The notes beneath the pieces were generated by a model. The model made no database searches, was not told where the DNA came from, and was given only the letters and a program-made list of their open reading frames with translations. This document shows positions 9,003-18,023 of a stretch of 64,000 nucleotides of DNA, in pieces; position 1 is the stretch's first letter; every line of letters starts with the position of its first letter. Both the position numbers and the translations under genes were made by a program. This DNA comes from Cyclobacteriaceae bacterium (GTDB lineage Bacteria > Bacteroidota > Bacteroidia > Cytophagales > Cyclobacteriaceae), in assembly GCA_020832375.1 (NCBI GenBank), contig JAFIEW010000002.1, positions 1 to 64,000 of the forward strand, written 5' to 3'.

Positions 9003-9725
9003 ATGCAAAAGAAAAAGTTGGAAGTACATCTTTCGTGGAGTGGGGGTAAAGATGCTCTAATGGCACTTGACTATTTCAAAAAAAGTGAGGCGTATCTTGT
9101 GGTAGGACTTCATACCACCATAGATTCAGCCACCAATAGGGTAGGTCTTCACGGAGTGCATCAATCCCTAATTCAGGAGCAAGCCAATCAGTTGGGGTTG
9201 CCTATAGATTTTATTCCAATCCCTTTTGACAATTCGTATCAGACATACGAAGAAAAAATGGTTGAGTATTATTGTCAATTAGCTAGTAGGGGAATAGCCT
9301 ATATTGCTTCTGGGGATATTTTTTTGGCCGATTTAAAAGCATATAAGGTGAATTTACTTTCTTCCTGTAAGTTGTTTGGTCTTTTCCCGCTTTGGGGGCA
9401 AAATACAAAATCTTTACTGGAGAAGTTTCATGAAATGGGCAATCAAACCATCATCTGTGCCGCGGATGCGAATTTTTTTAACTCATCAGCCATAGGGCAG
9501 CCTCTTGATCAGGATCATATTTTAGAGAACCAGTCTATTGATCCTTGTGGTGAATATGGTGAGTTTCACACTTTTGTCAATGTTTCTAATCATTTTAAAA
9601 GCCCCGTAGAGATAAGTTGTAAAGGCGTTGTTTCTAAAGTTTATAAATACAATAAAACAGAAGAAAATGGCGATGTTGTTGAATTGAAAAGCAAGTTTTG
9701 GTTTGCTGATTTGGTATTAAAATGA
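9003..9725 (+). CDS. Dph6-related ATP pyrophosphatase (PP-loop, diphthine-ammonia ligase family)
   Basis: A 240-residue cytoplasmic protein with the PP-loop SGGKDA at residues 13-18, which binds ATP for adenylation chemistry. The family pattern continues with the conserved GDIFLADLKAYKVNL segment near residue 100 and EYGEFHTFV near 179. Archaeal and eukaryotic members amidate diphthine on EF2, but bacteria lack diphthamide, so the bacterial substrate is unknown. It starts 5 bp after the dehydrogenase stop codon, suggesting one transcript. No terminator is obvious downstream. Confidence 0.85.
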   Translation: MQKKKLEVHLSWSGGKDALMALDYFKKSEAYLVVGLHTTIDSATNRVGLHGVHQSLIQEQANQLGLPIDFIPIPFDNSYQTYEEKMVEYYCQLASRGIAYIASGDIFLADLKAYKVNLLSSCKLFGLFPLWGQNTKSLLEKFHEMGNQTIICAADANFFNSSAIGQPLDQDHILENQSIDPCGEYGEFHTFVNVSNHFKSPVEISCKGVVSKVYKYNKTEENGDVVELKSKFWFADLVLK

Positions 9726-9905
9726 TTGACATTTCAACTGTTTGAGAAGAAAGGGTTTAACTAAAAATACTATTCATTGATAGTTGGTGGGGTTGTTGAG
9801 TATACTTAATTAACGAGTGATCTTATTTATTATCAGATAAATTGTTTTGGTGAATGCAGATTGATGTAACCTTCATAAAACAACTATTAACAAAATAAAG
9901 CGCTT

Positions 9906-10283
9906 TTAGTCATCTTGCTTTTCTTCAAGGAGGTTATGCATTTTGTCAATCAATTGTATAATAAACTTAAGCTCTGTACCCACAGGGCTTTGGTTGTCAC
10001 TAGCACTTTTCTTAGCAAAAAAGTATAAGATAGCTCTCAATTCATCTAGAGAGTATTTTTTTGTAAATCCATATTCCTTGTAGGATTCCAGTCCATTCAT
10101 GGCAAACTCTCTCAGTTTTTCGATTTCACTGAGATAAGCAGAGTTGTGAAAACTAAGTCCAAAAGAGACTATTGTATTCCAATCTGCAAATGTAGCAGGA
10201 AGGTGTTCTGGTCGTAACTGGTCATTGGGTATGACAGTTGTTACGTGATTAAATATTTTATTTTCGAAGGGTTCGGACTTCAT
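9906..10283 (-). CDS. Hypothetical helical protein (125 aa)
   Basis: No family is recognised. The protein is predicted to be mostly helical and soluble, with an acidic, Lys/Glu-rich C-terminus (LLEEKQDD) and no signal peptide or membrane span. I chose ATG 10283 over the upstream GTG at 10304 because a -7 element (TATATTTG on the minus strand, 10311-10304) overlaps that GTG and leaves a short, sensible leader before the ATG. It lies between the Dph6-like gene and the divergent ECF sigma factor; nothing indicates a functional link. Confidence 0.6.
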   Translation of the reverse strand: MKSEPFENKIFNHVTTVIPNDQLRPEHLPATFADWNTIVSFGLSFHNSAYLSEIEKLREFAMNGLESYKEYGFTKKYSLDELRAILYFFAKKSASDNQSPVGTELKFIIQLIDKMHNLLEEKQDD

Positions 10284-10616
10284 AAATGATGGCTTTAATA
10301 ACACAAATATAAACCTTGAATCGACACTAATAGTAGCATAATGAAAAAATTATACTTTGGTAGTATCGAAGCATCGTTAGTATTAGGTACACCTACGGGA
10401 TTATCCAATGCAAAGTACAAAAATTAAAGCGATTTATAGACAATTTTTTTTGCAAATCCTTAAGTCCCTGCATCATAATTAGTTAAGTTTGTAAGGGTGA
10501 TGTTGACCCAAAAGATATTTGTTGATATGCAATTAAAGCAATAATTTGGCAACATTTAGACTATATATGAGTATTTAAAGCGTACCTGAATTAAATTTAT
10601 TCTCGATTCCCTATTT
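10284..10616. other. Divergent promoter region between hypothetical gene and ECF sigma gene
   Basis: About 330 bp without ORFs. The minus-strand -7 element TATATTTG (10311-10304) should serve the hypothetical gene. On the plus strand TAAGTTTG (10494-10501) matches the -7 consensus and could start the sigma-factor transcript with a leader of about 110 nt; no good -33 element accompanies it. Confidence 0.4.
10304..10311 (-). promoter_or_regulatory. -7 element (TAnnTTTG) upstream of the 125-aa hypothetical gene
   Basis: TATATTTG on the minus strand matches the Bacteroidota -7 consensus and lies 20 nt before the ATG at 10283. No clear -33 element was found, so this is a partial match in AT-rich DNA. 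Confidence 0.4.
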
Positions 10617-11195
10617 ATGTCAGAGGCACCTAAACAATCCTATAGCGAAAAGCAAAAAGTGCATATTTTCGATAATGAGTTTTTACCTCATATCGATAGT
10701 ATGTATAATTTCGCTTACCGACTTACCTTTGACGAAGACGACGCTAAAGACCTCGTTCAAGACACTTATCTAAAAGCTTATCGTTTTATAGAATCATTTC
10801 GTCAAGGCACAAATGCTAAGGCATGGCTGTTTCGTATCTTGAAAAATAGTTTTATCAACGATTTTAGAAAAAAAAGTAAGCAACCTGCGAAAGTTGATTA
10901 TCAAGAAGTAGAGATTTACTACAACTCAGATGATGTAGACGAAAGCATCACTACCGATTTAAGAGTGGAAACCGTTCAGCACATGATGGGTGATGAGGTG
11001 ACCAATGCTCTTAATGCTTTAGCTGTAGACTTTCGTACAGTGATTATTTTATGTGACTTGGAGGGGTTTACTTACGAAGAAATGGCTAAAATATTAGATA
11101 TACCTATCGGCACCGTTCGGTCGCGTCTGCATAGGGCGCGTAACTTATTGAAAGATAAACTCAAAAGTTATGCAGAAAGTAGAGGCTTTAAATAA
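10617..11195 (+). CDS. ECF-type sigma-70 family RNA polymerase sigma factor
   Basis: A 192-residue sigma factor that directs RNA polymerase to a dedicated promoter set. Region 2 shows DDAKDLVQDTYLKAYRFIES and WLFRILKNSFINDFRKK (promoter melting and -10 recognition). Region 4 is the helix-turn-helix FTYEEMAKILDIPIGTVRSR with the typical HRARNLLK tail. The SigH/RsrA-like pairing with the small cysteine-containing protein 118 bp downstream suggests an ECF12/SigR-like redox-regulated system, which is inference from gene order. The first ATG is used. The same direction of transcription continues through anti-sigma, gmk and nadD. Confidence 0.93.
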   Translation: MSEAPKQSYSEKQKVHIFDNEFLPHIDSMYNFAYRLTFDEDDAKDLVQDTYLKAYRFIESFRQGTNAKAWLFRILKNSFINDFRKKSKQPAKVDYQEVEIYYNSDDVDESITTDLRVETVQHMMGDEVTNALNALAVDFRTVIILCDLEGFTYEEMAKILDIPIGTVRSRLHRARNLLKDKLKSYAESRGFK

Positions 11196-11313
11196 ACTTT
11201 TATCTTAAAGCTGTTGTTTGAAAATTGTCTTCATTAATTGGTACCTTATAGGGTAAGTATGTTGATCTTTTAAGTCTTAACCCATAAGTTTAATATTAGA
11301 AAAAGCTTTGATT

Positions 11314-11556
11314 ATGAAAGAATCGTGTGAGCATGCGGCCGAATGCCTGAAAAAATTAAGATTGATTCTCGACGGTGAAGTAAGTGAGGATGAGCAGCAG
11401 GAATTTTTGAAGAAAATAGAATCTTGCCTACCTTGTTTTAGATTCTATAACCTAGAACTCGCAATTAAAGATTCTCTAGTAAAAGCTGTGCCAAGTAAAA
11501 AAGTACCACAGCAATTAATTGATGACATAAAATCAAAAATCAACGAAGCGGTTTAG
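11314..11556 (+). CDS. Zinc-binding (RsrA-like) anti-sigma factor
   Basis: An 80-residue small protein predicted to bind and hold the ECF sigma factor encoded just upstream. The pattern resembles RsrA: Cys11 in the first helix, an LDGE turn (19-22) and CLPC (Cys38, Cys41), followed by the helix YNLELAIKDSLVK. In canonical zinc anti-sigma factors the motif is H-x3-C-x2-C; here the His position is Lys34, while extra potential ligands Cys5 and His7 sit at the N-terminus. The ATG at 11314 is chosen over TTG 11308. Sensing of thiol stress is inferred from the family, not shown. Confidence 0.8.
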   Translation: MKESCEHAAECLKKLRLILDGEVSEDEQQEFLKKIESCLPCFRFYNLELAIKDSLVKAVPSKKVPQQLIDDIKSKINEAV

Positions 11557-11566
11557 ACTTTTTGAT

Positions 11567-11574
11567 TATCTTTG
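11567..11574 (+). promoter_or_regulatory. -7 element upstream of gmk
   Basis: TATCTTTG matches TAnnTTTG exactly and lies 36 bp before the gmk ATG, just past the anti-sigma stop codon. A -33 TTTG at the standard distance is not evident, so gmk may have its own weak promoter in addition to read-through. Confidence 0.4.
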
Positions 11575-11610
11575 CGTGCTTATTCCATTGATTTATCTGA
11601 TAACATATTT

Positions 11611-12192
11611 ATGGCTAACAGAAAAGGAAAAGCGGTCATCTTTTCAGCTCCCAGCGGTTCTGGTAAAACCACCATCGTTAAACATCTCATCAAAACTAAT
11701 CCTGACCTAGGATTCTCCATATCAGCTTGTACCCGCGATAAGAGAGGGCGTAGCGAAGAAAACGGTAAAGACTATTACTTCCTAACCCCTGAAGAATTTA
11801 AAAAGAAAATTGATACTCATGATTTTATTGAGTGGGAGGAAGTATATCCAGGTAATTTTTACGGTACTTTAAAAGAAGAAATCCAAAGAATTTGGAACGA
11901 AGGTAAAAACGTCATATTTGACGTAGATGTTAAAGGGGGACTTAATCTTAAAGAATATTTTAAAGATCAAGCGCTAGCTATTTTTGTTAAAGTACCCACT
12001 CTTGAAGACTTAAGAGAACGCCTTAACGATAGAAAAACTGAAAACGAGGACGCTTTATCTCAGCGACTTTTTAAAGCCAAATTTGAAATGTCTTTCGAAG
12101 ATAAATTCGATATTACACTACTCAATGAAAACCTAGATGACGCGCTAGCTAAAGCTCAACAGCTTTATGATGAATTTAAAGTAATGCCTTAA
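11611..12192 (+). CDS. gmk: Guanylate kinase
   Basis: A 193-residue enzyme that phosphorylates GMP to GDP with ATP in purine nucleotide synthesis. The P-loop [10 protein letters not shown] is at residues 12-21. The GMP-binding region reads [20 protein letters not shown], and the lid and LID-side arginines lie in [11 protein letters not shown]. Length is typical. I used ATG 11611 rather than a TTG at 11572, since the extra 13 residues are not part of the fold and the -7 element at 11567-11574 overlaps them. nadD follows in the same direction 81 bp later. Confidence 0.97.
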   Translation: MANRKGKAVIFSAPSGSGKTTIVKHLIKTNPDLGFSISACTRDKRGRSEENGKDYYFLTPEEFKKKIDTHDFIEWEEVYPGNFYGTLKEEIQRIWNEGKNVIFDVDVKGGLNLKEYFKDQALAIFVKVPTLEDLRERLNDRKTENEDALSQRLFKAKFEMSFEDKFDITLLNENLDDALAKAQQLYDEFKVMP

Positions 12193-12273
12193 GTGTAATC
12201 AGTAGCGAAAAGTATATGAACTAATCTAAACGATAGATCAAATACAAGCTGAGCGCTATAAATTAATTGTACC

Positions 12274-12861
12274 ATGAGAGTTGGTTTGTTTTTTGGTTCA
12301 TTTAACCCTATTCATGTAGGACATCTCATGATCGCCAATGCTGCTATAGAGCATACTGATTTAGATCAAATATGGTTTGTAGTATCACCCCAAAGCCCTT
12401 TCAAAAAACTTAATACGCTAGCCCATGAGTTTGACCGATTCGATATGGTAAAGGCTGCAATTGATGATAATCCTAACTTTTCTGTCTCCAATATTGAGTT
12501 CGATATGCCTAAACCTAGCTACACTATTGATACCTTAATGCGTTTGACAGAAAAATATCCATCCTATCAGTTTGGACTTTTAATGGGAGGGGATAACCTA
12601 AAAAGCCTTCACAAATGGAAAAATGGAGACCAGATTGTAAAACAGTTCCCCTTATATGTATATCCTCGACCAGGCCAAAAGGGCTCGAAGACCAAAGTTC
12701 ACGAGTCTCTGCCAGAACCTAATCTTACCTTATTTAGTACTCCTATGCTCAGTATAAGCGCTACTTACATTAGAGAAAATATTCGTGCAGAAAAGTCAAT
12801 TCGATATTTGGTTAGCTGCGAAGTGGAGGATTTGATTAAAAATAGGAGCTTATATCTTTAG
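12274..12861 (+). CDS. nadD: Nicotinate-nucleotide adenylyltransferase
   Basis: A 195-residue nucleotidyltransferase joining nicotinate mononucleotide and ATP to make deamido-NAD in NAD synthesis. The N-terminal GSFNPIHVGH (residues 8-17) holds the HxGH-type nucleotide motif, LLMGGDNL is the substrate-side motif, and ISATYIRENI near the C-terminus is the conserved ISxTxxR signature. Length is standard. It follows gmk on the same strand; a palindromic repeat begins immediately after its stop codon. Confidence 0.96.
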   Translation: MRVGLFFGSFNPIHVGHLMIANAAIEHTDLDQIWFVVSPQSPFKKLNTLAHEFDRFDMVKAAIDDNPNFSVSNIEFDMPKPSYTIDTLMRLTEKYPSYQFGLLMGGDNLKSLHKWKNGDQIVKQFPLYVYPRPGQKGSKTKVHESLPEPNLTLFSTPMLSISATYIRENIRAEKSIRYLVSCEVEDLIKNRSLYL

Positions 12862-12863
12862 CG

Positions 12864-13026
12864 TGGATTATGCGTTAGGGTTCGTTATGAGACCTAAAAA
12901 CACAAGAAAATCAAGTATTTTACGACTAAGGCATAGCACCGCTATGGTGAAGGCGTTAAATACAGCGAAGCGTTTGATTTTGAAGTATTTTTAGCTCGGA
13001 ATAGAAATTCTAATGCATATTCCGGG
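12864..13026. repeat. Imperfect 163-bp intergenic palindrome
   Basis: The left arm GGATTATGCGTTAGGGTTCG and the right arm (ending AATTCTAATGCATATTCCGGG) are inverted, imperfect copies; AAAATCAAGTATTT at 12907-12920 and TTTTGAAGTATTTTT at 12978-12992 belong to the inner parts. The centre has the hairpin CATAGC-acc-GCTATG (12932-12946). A half-copy lies at 9-84. It begins 2 bp after nadD and separates it from the convergent T9SS gene, so it could also act as a bidirectional terminator. Confidence 0.65.
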
Positions 13027-13068
13027 TTTAAGCTCATCATCTATCGTAAGTTTAAATATGATCACCTA

Positions 13069-13797
13069 TCAACTGTTTTTAGCGAACCGACGACTAGCAA
13101 CAGGTTTGTTGTCAATATGGAGCTGGTAAAAATATATTCCTGATCTTAGATTGCTAAGTGATATATTGAGTCTATTAGCATTTGGATCAATGCTGTGCTC
13201 ACTAATGACGTTTCCTAGCAGATCGTAAATAACAACTTTGGCATTTATTTTCTTAGAAGAGCAAGAGTAATCGAAAAAAATTCGCTGAGAAGCAGGATTG
13301 GGATAAAGCTTGCTGATGCTTAGTTGATGATTTCTAAAAAGATTACCCGCTTTTTCAGGTGCTTCAAAAAAAGCGGAAAAGCTTTTTTTCTCAACAACAC
13401 TATTCGGAAATCGGGCGTCTAAAAGGTTTAAATCAAAATTTACCTCCGCTGTTTTTTTTGGGGAACTACAGCGTATTTCAAGCGGATACACTCCTTGCTT
13501 TGGGAAACGAAAATATAATTTTCCGATATCCCTGATGAAAGTTTTGCATTCAAAACCTGAAAAGCAGAGTCTAATTTGAACATCCTCAGGAATCTCTTTG
13601 ACCGAAAGTTCAACAATCAGATCAGCACCTTCTTCTTTGAGGATTTGAACTTTTGATTGCCATTTCATCTCATCGCCGAGAGTGAGATTTTCTTTTTTTG
13701 AGTCAATCGGAAAGGAAATAAAACTTTGACCTTTGACCTCAATACTTGATAAAAACCAAGCTATCATTATGGAAACCATTAGGCCAAAATATCGCAT
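13069..13797 (-). CDS. Secreted protein with type IX secretion C-terminal sorting domain
   Basis: A 242-residue exported protein. An N-terminal signal peptide (about residues 1-23, ending SIEVKGQ) is followed by a beta-rich region of about 130 residues of unknown function containing Cys pairs. The final 80 residues form a T9SS type A sorting domain: LYPNPASQRIFFDY, VVIYDLLGNVI, LRSGIYFYQL and the closing VASRRFAK. This domain targets cargo through the outer membrane in gliding Bacteroidota, so the organism should encode a T9SS elsewhere. It is a single-gene unit convergent with nadD. Confidence 0.85.
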   Translation of the reverse strand: MRYFGLMVSIMIAWFLSSIEVKGQSFISFPIDSKKENLTLGDEMKWQSKVQILKEEGADLIVELSVKEIPEDVQIRLCFSGFECKTFIRDIGKLYFRFPKQGVYPLEIRCSSPKKTAEVNFDLNLLDARFPNSVVEKKSFSAFFEAPEKAGNLFRNHQLSISKLYPNPASQRIFFDYSCSSKKINAKVVIYDLLGNVISEHSIDPNANRLNISLSNLRSGIYFYQLHIDNKPVASRRFAKNS

Positions 13798-14320
13798 TCG
13801 CTACAGCTTATTAGATTTTATTTAGTGCTAGTGCATAGTATCTTATAGCATTAGTAATAGGCCTCATGAGGGGTGATAGATCTACTCATGGTTTACTCAT
13901 CCTAAATTGAACTCGCTTATTCAGGTAAATATAAGTAACACTTATCATACTTGCACAATAATTATGTAAAATCACCGTTAGGGACTTTTTGCTAGGTTAA
14001 AGCTGTTTCTGAAAATTAAATAGGAAAATTTAGATGCTTAAAGGGGCTATTGGTCAACGGATAGTTATATTATTATTTGTTTTATCAAGGAGTTACGACT
14101 TATTTACAAATTTTAAACTAACTAAGCACAAATGGATTACATTCCAATTCATTGAAAAGGGAGTATTAACTTAGATAGGTCATCACGAAAGATTGGTCAT
14201 TCGATAAGGATTATTCTTTTTTTGCTTGCATTGCAGCTGTAAAAAATAAATTCCCCTCGGTAGTTTATAAAGTTATACGAGTGAATTCGTGATACTCTTT
14301 GATACCTTCAGGATAGGGCT
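13798..14320. other. Intergenic region with no recognised element
   Basis: About 520 AT-rich bp between two minus-strand genes. I found no ORF with protein-like composition, no strong hairpin with a T-run, and no copy of the repeat families seen elsewhere. Confidence 0.4.
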
Positions 14321-16078
14321 TTATTGATTGCTAATCTTATCTTCTTCTTTGCTGCCGCTTTCATTCGTCTCAGGGAAGCTTCTTATCTCAGGACGCTCTT
14401 CAATACTAGGTCTTGGGTCCGTTGCATTTTTATCGCCTTTTGAAGGTGAATCAGAATTTTGTTTACTTCCTTCCATAAATACCTGTTTATTTGGAAGACT
14501 TACATTGTCACGCATACGAGAAGGCACCTGAGGCCTAGACCTATCAGGATCGCGATTCACCACAAATTCCTTGGTCGGACGCTCATCATCTCGCCATTTA
14601 AAATCTTTAAGCCTTGTTTCAGGTTCTTTTAGTTCATGAGGTGGTGTCAAAGTGGCATCAGGATTTTTATAAAGTGTGATATCAAATATTTCACCATCTT
14701 TAAAAATAATCTTCATATCTGAGCAAATGAATTTATTCATCCCGACCAAATACTGTTCTTCCTCAAGCATGAAGTAAATTCCTTCTGAGTTTCCAAGTAC
14801 GTCCACATAGTCTACAAAACCTTCTTTGAAGTAGGCGTCCATATTTCGACCTTTTATTTGGTTGAAATTTTTCAGCGTATCTTCCTGTACTAAAAATGCT
14901 CGCTGCCGAAGTTCCATCTTGTCGATGGTATTGTTTTTATTAAATATCCTGATGGTATCCGAAGTAATTTGGTTTTCTATATTCCAAATTACAGGGTCAT
15001 AATACATATGGATGGTTGAGTCTAGAAAATGGTATGCGATGCTATCGGAAATTCCCTGAAGGTCGGTTTTGAAAATTCTTACATCCCTAAAGCCCAATAA
15101 GTGTTTCTTTGCATCTAGCTCATCATCTACAGATATTAAAGTGTCTGCCGACATGAAGAGAGTATCCATTTGGATTAGTCGGCGCATCACAGGGTTGCCA
15201 AATACTTTAGTGATTCCCGTAGGATCCCAATGCCTTGCGCGGTCGCCTGTAATGATAATGTCATCTTCTTTGGCAGTCATCACCACATTGCCGATCGCCT
15301 CATAATAACCTTTAGCATCATCAAAAAACAAAAAATCCCCTTCTATGTAGTAGGATGGCGTCTCAATGTCAGCCACCAAAAAGTCAGATTGTTCTTGCCT
15401 ACTATCGTACTTACCACCTTCCTTACTATTGAGCACCGTGCCATTGGCACTTGTAATTTCTGTAGGGCCTACAAAATAAGAAATCTGTGTTTCTGTGCTG
15501 TATTCCAAGCTATCCGCCCTCAGCACCATATCTGGATTAGTAAGTACCACATCATCTTTGAAGGTCATGTATTTGATCGGCGCAAAATAGTAGCCTTTTT
15601 TACTGACTAGGACGTTGCGATCATCTACTAATCTACCCCCTGTAAGATAATAAGCTGTGCTACTGTTTAAATCGTAATCCAACTTGTCAGTATAGAGCAC
15701 CATGTTTCCGTCGCTATATTCTACATTGCCAAACATCTGCGCCAAGCGAGCATTACCATCATAATACAGTCGATCGCCAGTAATCGTCACTGAGTCGCCA
15801 TCGTACACCTTCACTCGGCCATAAACTTCAAGCACATTGCGATCACGAAAGTGATAAACCGAGTCGCCATATAATTCCGTATCTTTTTGAGTAAACTTTA
15901 CTTGCTTGGCTAAATCTTCCGATATAAATTTCGAAAAACGCATACCATTACGCGAATCGTTTTTCATATAGTCGCCGCCATATTCCAAGATTACACGCTC
16001 ACCTTGCTGAGCAGTGGCCACCATAGAGATACCTATCCCTACAAAAACAAAAACTAAAATACCTAGGGTCAGCTTCAT
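14321..16078 (-). CDS. OstA-like (LptA-type) LPS transport protein
   Basis: A 585-residue periplasmic protein of the OstA-like family, expected to help carry lipopolysaccharide across the periplasm. A signal peptide (MKLTLGILVFVFVGIGISMV to ATAQ) precedes many beta-jelly-roll repeats of the pattern YxxN-VEVYGxVxVxDGDSVTITGDxLYYDG, with at least five such repeats through residue 480. The C-terminal 100 residues are low-complexity, charged and Pro/Ser-rich. It is larger than proteobacterial LptA, as is usual for this phylum. Start choices are ATG 16078, ATG 16126 and TTG 16135; 16078 gives the cleanest signal peptide. It is divergent from tilS. lptD lies 7 kb away. Confidence 0.85.
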   Translation of the reverse strand: MKLTLGILVFVFVGIGISMVATAQQGERVILEYGGDYMKNDSRNGMRFSKFISEDLAKQVKFTQKDTELYGDSVYHFRDRNVLEVYGRVKVYDGDSVTITGDRLYYDGNARLAQMFGNVEYSDGNMVLYTDKLDYDLNSSTAYYLTGGRLVDDRNVLVSKKGYYFAPIKYMTFKDDVVLTNPDMVLRADSLEYSTETQISYFVGPTEITSANGTVLNSKEGGKYDSRQEQSDFLVADIETPSYYIEGDFLFFDDAKGYYEAIGNVVMTAKEDDIIITGDRARHWDPTGITKVFGNPVMRRLIQMDTLFMSADTLISVDDELDAKKHLLGFRDVRIFKTDLQGISDSIAYHFLDSTIHMYYDPVIWNIENQITSDTIRIFNKNNTIDKMELRQRAFLVQEDTLKNFNQIKGRNMDAYFKEGFVDYVDVLGNSEGIYFMLEEEQYLVGMNKFICSDMKIIFKDGEIFDITLYKNPDATLTPPHELKEPETRLKDFKWRDDERPTKEFVVNRDPDRSRPQVPSRMRDNVSLPNKQVFMEGSKQNSDSPSKGDKNATDPRPSIEERPEIRSFPETNESGSKEEDKISNQ

Positions 16079-16135
16079 GTATAGTCTATTGCCATTAATG
16101 TTTTTATCAACGATCAAAGGATGCATTGATTTCAA

Positions 16136-16516
16136 CTTACGATTATTTTTTCACTTCAAAGCCTAAAATTCCGCAGGCATGAGATGCGAATAATAAGATA
16201 TAACACGCAAAGTACGGGATTCGTGCTATTCCTTCCAAGTAATCAATGCTGTTATAACATAATTGTAAGGCGCTTCTTCCGCTTTTTTTGTAGGGGATGA
16301 GGACAGTATTTAGCATATAGCCTCATATCAATCCGCAGTGGCCGTACCGACCTAACTTTATCAACAAGGTTGACTAGCGGAAAGAGTAATGATTACTGAA
16401 TCTAAAACAAATGGCACCATTCAACTAGTAGGTTGGTTTGCTTTTATTATGAATTACTCTTGTTTATCAATAGCTCTTTTCCTTGCAATGCGGTATGAAT
16501 CCATTATTTTTGAGGG
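16136..16516. other. Divergent intergenic region with the tilS promoter
   Basis: About 380 bp between ostA-like and tilS. The only structure recognised is the tilS promoter at 16483-16512. Confidence 0.45.
16483..16512 (+). promoter_or_regulatory. Bacteroidota-type promoter directly before tilS
   Basis: A -33 TTG (16483-16485) and a -7 TATTTTTG (16505-16512) are separated by exactly 19 bp, the usual spacing for the primary sigma factor of this phylum. The -7 element ends only 4 nt before the tilS ATG, so transcription would begin at or next to the start codon. Confidence 0.6.
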
Positions 16517-17854
16517 ATGTTGAAAGAACTGAAAGACTTTTTGACCACGCAAGGCGTATCAACTGAAAAGCGATTTTTATTGGCGGTAAGCGGAGGCTTA
16601 GACTCCATGGTAATGGCTAGTCTTTTTCACGAAATGGGTGTTTCTTTTGCTGTGGCTCACTGTAACTTTAGGTTGCGGGCCGCGGCTTCCGATGGCGATG
16701 CTGACTTTGTCGCTTCATGGTGTAAAGGGCGGAACGTACCTCTCTTCAGCAAATCATTCGACACTATGGTGCATGCTGAAGAACGTGGTATTTCCATTCA
16801 AATGGCGGCACGAGAGCTGCGCTACCAGTGGTTTGAAGAGCTGATGCCTGATTTTGATTTTTTATGTACCGCGCACCATAGTAGTGATTTGGTGGAGTCC
16901 ATACTACAAGCCTTGATCAACGGCCGCGGTGCCGATGGATTACTAGGTATTCACACCCTTAGCGGACAGCTTTTGAGGCCTTTGCTTTTTGCTAGCCGGG
17001 AGCAAATTGCAGCTTATGCCGCTTCCATTGATTTGCAGTGGCGAGAGGATGCAAGCAATCAAAGCACCAAATATCAACGCAACTATCTGCGTCATCGGGT
17101 GGTACCTGCGCTGCGAGAGCTACAACCTTCTTTAGAAGATGCTTTCGGGAGAAGTAGAGAAAAACTGTCGGCGATGTTGCTATTCGCTGAGCAGGAGGCC
17201 GATGCATGGTGCGAGCTACACACTATTCGAGAGGCTGATGGTAGCGTTCTCATCCCACGCAAAAAAATAAAAGAAAAAGGACAGGGAGGAGTCTTTTTGC
17301 TAGAGCATTGTTTGAAAAAATACGGTTTCCATCATCAGCAGGTAATTGATTTACTAGCAGCCAGATCTACGGGTGCAGGCGTACGTGCAGGACAATTTAT
17401 TGCTCAAATTGATCGCGATAATATAAGATTGAGCCGCTTGCAGGAAGGAGATATTGTAGCCAAGGAGCTTGATCTTGAGAAGAGTGGTTTAAAGATTAGC
17501 GATTATTATTTTGAGTGGGATGTGGTAACGCAAAAGCCAGACTGGAAAAAAATAGCACCTAATGAAGCATATTTCCCATTGGAGCGTCTTGCTGAGCCGC
17601 TATTCTTCCGTGTTTGGCAGCAAGGCGACCGCATGCAGGTGCTAGGGAGTAATCACAGGAAAAAGGTAAGCGACCTTTTGATCGATAATAAAGTTCCCTT
17701 GGCTAAAAAAAAGCGGGTGGTAGTCTTACAAAGCGGCGATGAGATCATTTGGATACCCACCATACGGAGCTCTGAGCGAGTGAAAGTGCTTCATACAGAC
17801 CATAAATTGCTTAGAATACGCTGGAGGCTCGATTATGCCAACGATAAAACATGA
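16517..17854 (+). CDS. tilS: tRNA(Ile)-lysidine synthase
   Basis: A 445-residue PP-loop enzyme that puts lysine on C34 of the tRNA(Ile) CAU anticodon so that it reads AUA. The ATP-binding SGGLDS is at residues 25-30, AHCNFRLR and CTAHHSSDLVES are typical TilS motifs, and NYLRHRVVPAL ends the catalytic domain. The C-terminal substrate-binding domain includes RVWQQGDRMQ and KKVSDLLIDNKVP. Base composition is higher in G+C than its neighbours. Start ATG 16517 sits right behind the promoter -7 element, suggesting a leaderless or near-leaderless mRNA. Confidence 0.96.
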   Translation: MLKELKDFLTTQGVSTEKRFLLAVSGGLDSMVMASLFHEMGVSFAVAHCNFRLRAAASDGDADFVASWCKGRNVPLFSKSFDTMVHAEERGISIQMAARELRYQWFEELMPDFDFLCTAHHSSDLVESILQALINGRGADGLLGIHTLSGQLLRPLLFASREQIAAYAASIDLQWREDASNQSTKYQRNYLRHRVVPALRELQPSLEDAFGRSREKLSAMLLFAEQEADAWCELHTIREADGSVLIPRKKIKEKGQGGVFLLEHCLKKYGFHHQQVIDLLAARSTGAGVRAGQFIAQIDRDNIRLSRLQEGDIVAKELDLEKSGLKISDYYFEWDVVTQKPDWKKIAPNEAYFPLERLAEPLFFRVWQQGDRMQVLGSNHRKKVSDLLIDNKVPLAKKKRVVVLQSGDEIIWIPTIRSSERVKVLHTDHKLLRIRWRLDYANDKT

Positions 17855-18023
17855 GGCATAGCTTCATAGAAATTGATTAGCCTAATAGTTTTATTTTATT
17901 TTTATCGGCCTTTACTACCATATAGCCTTATAATTCCGACAAAAGCGGAAAATACTTCGATTGTTTGCAGGTATTTTTTTAATTTGCCGCCTATTTGCAA
18001 ATAATCATGAATTTTATTTCTCA

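Noticed and set aside
11552-11555. TTTA as a -33 element for the gmk promoter
   Set aside because: It is only 11 bp from the -7 element, far from the usual 17-20 bp spacing.
14328-15610. Plus-strand ORFs across the OstA-like gene
   Set aside because: They are antisense shadows of a gene with clear signal peptide and repeats on the minus strand.
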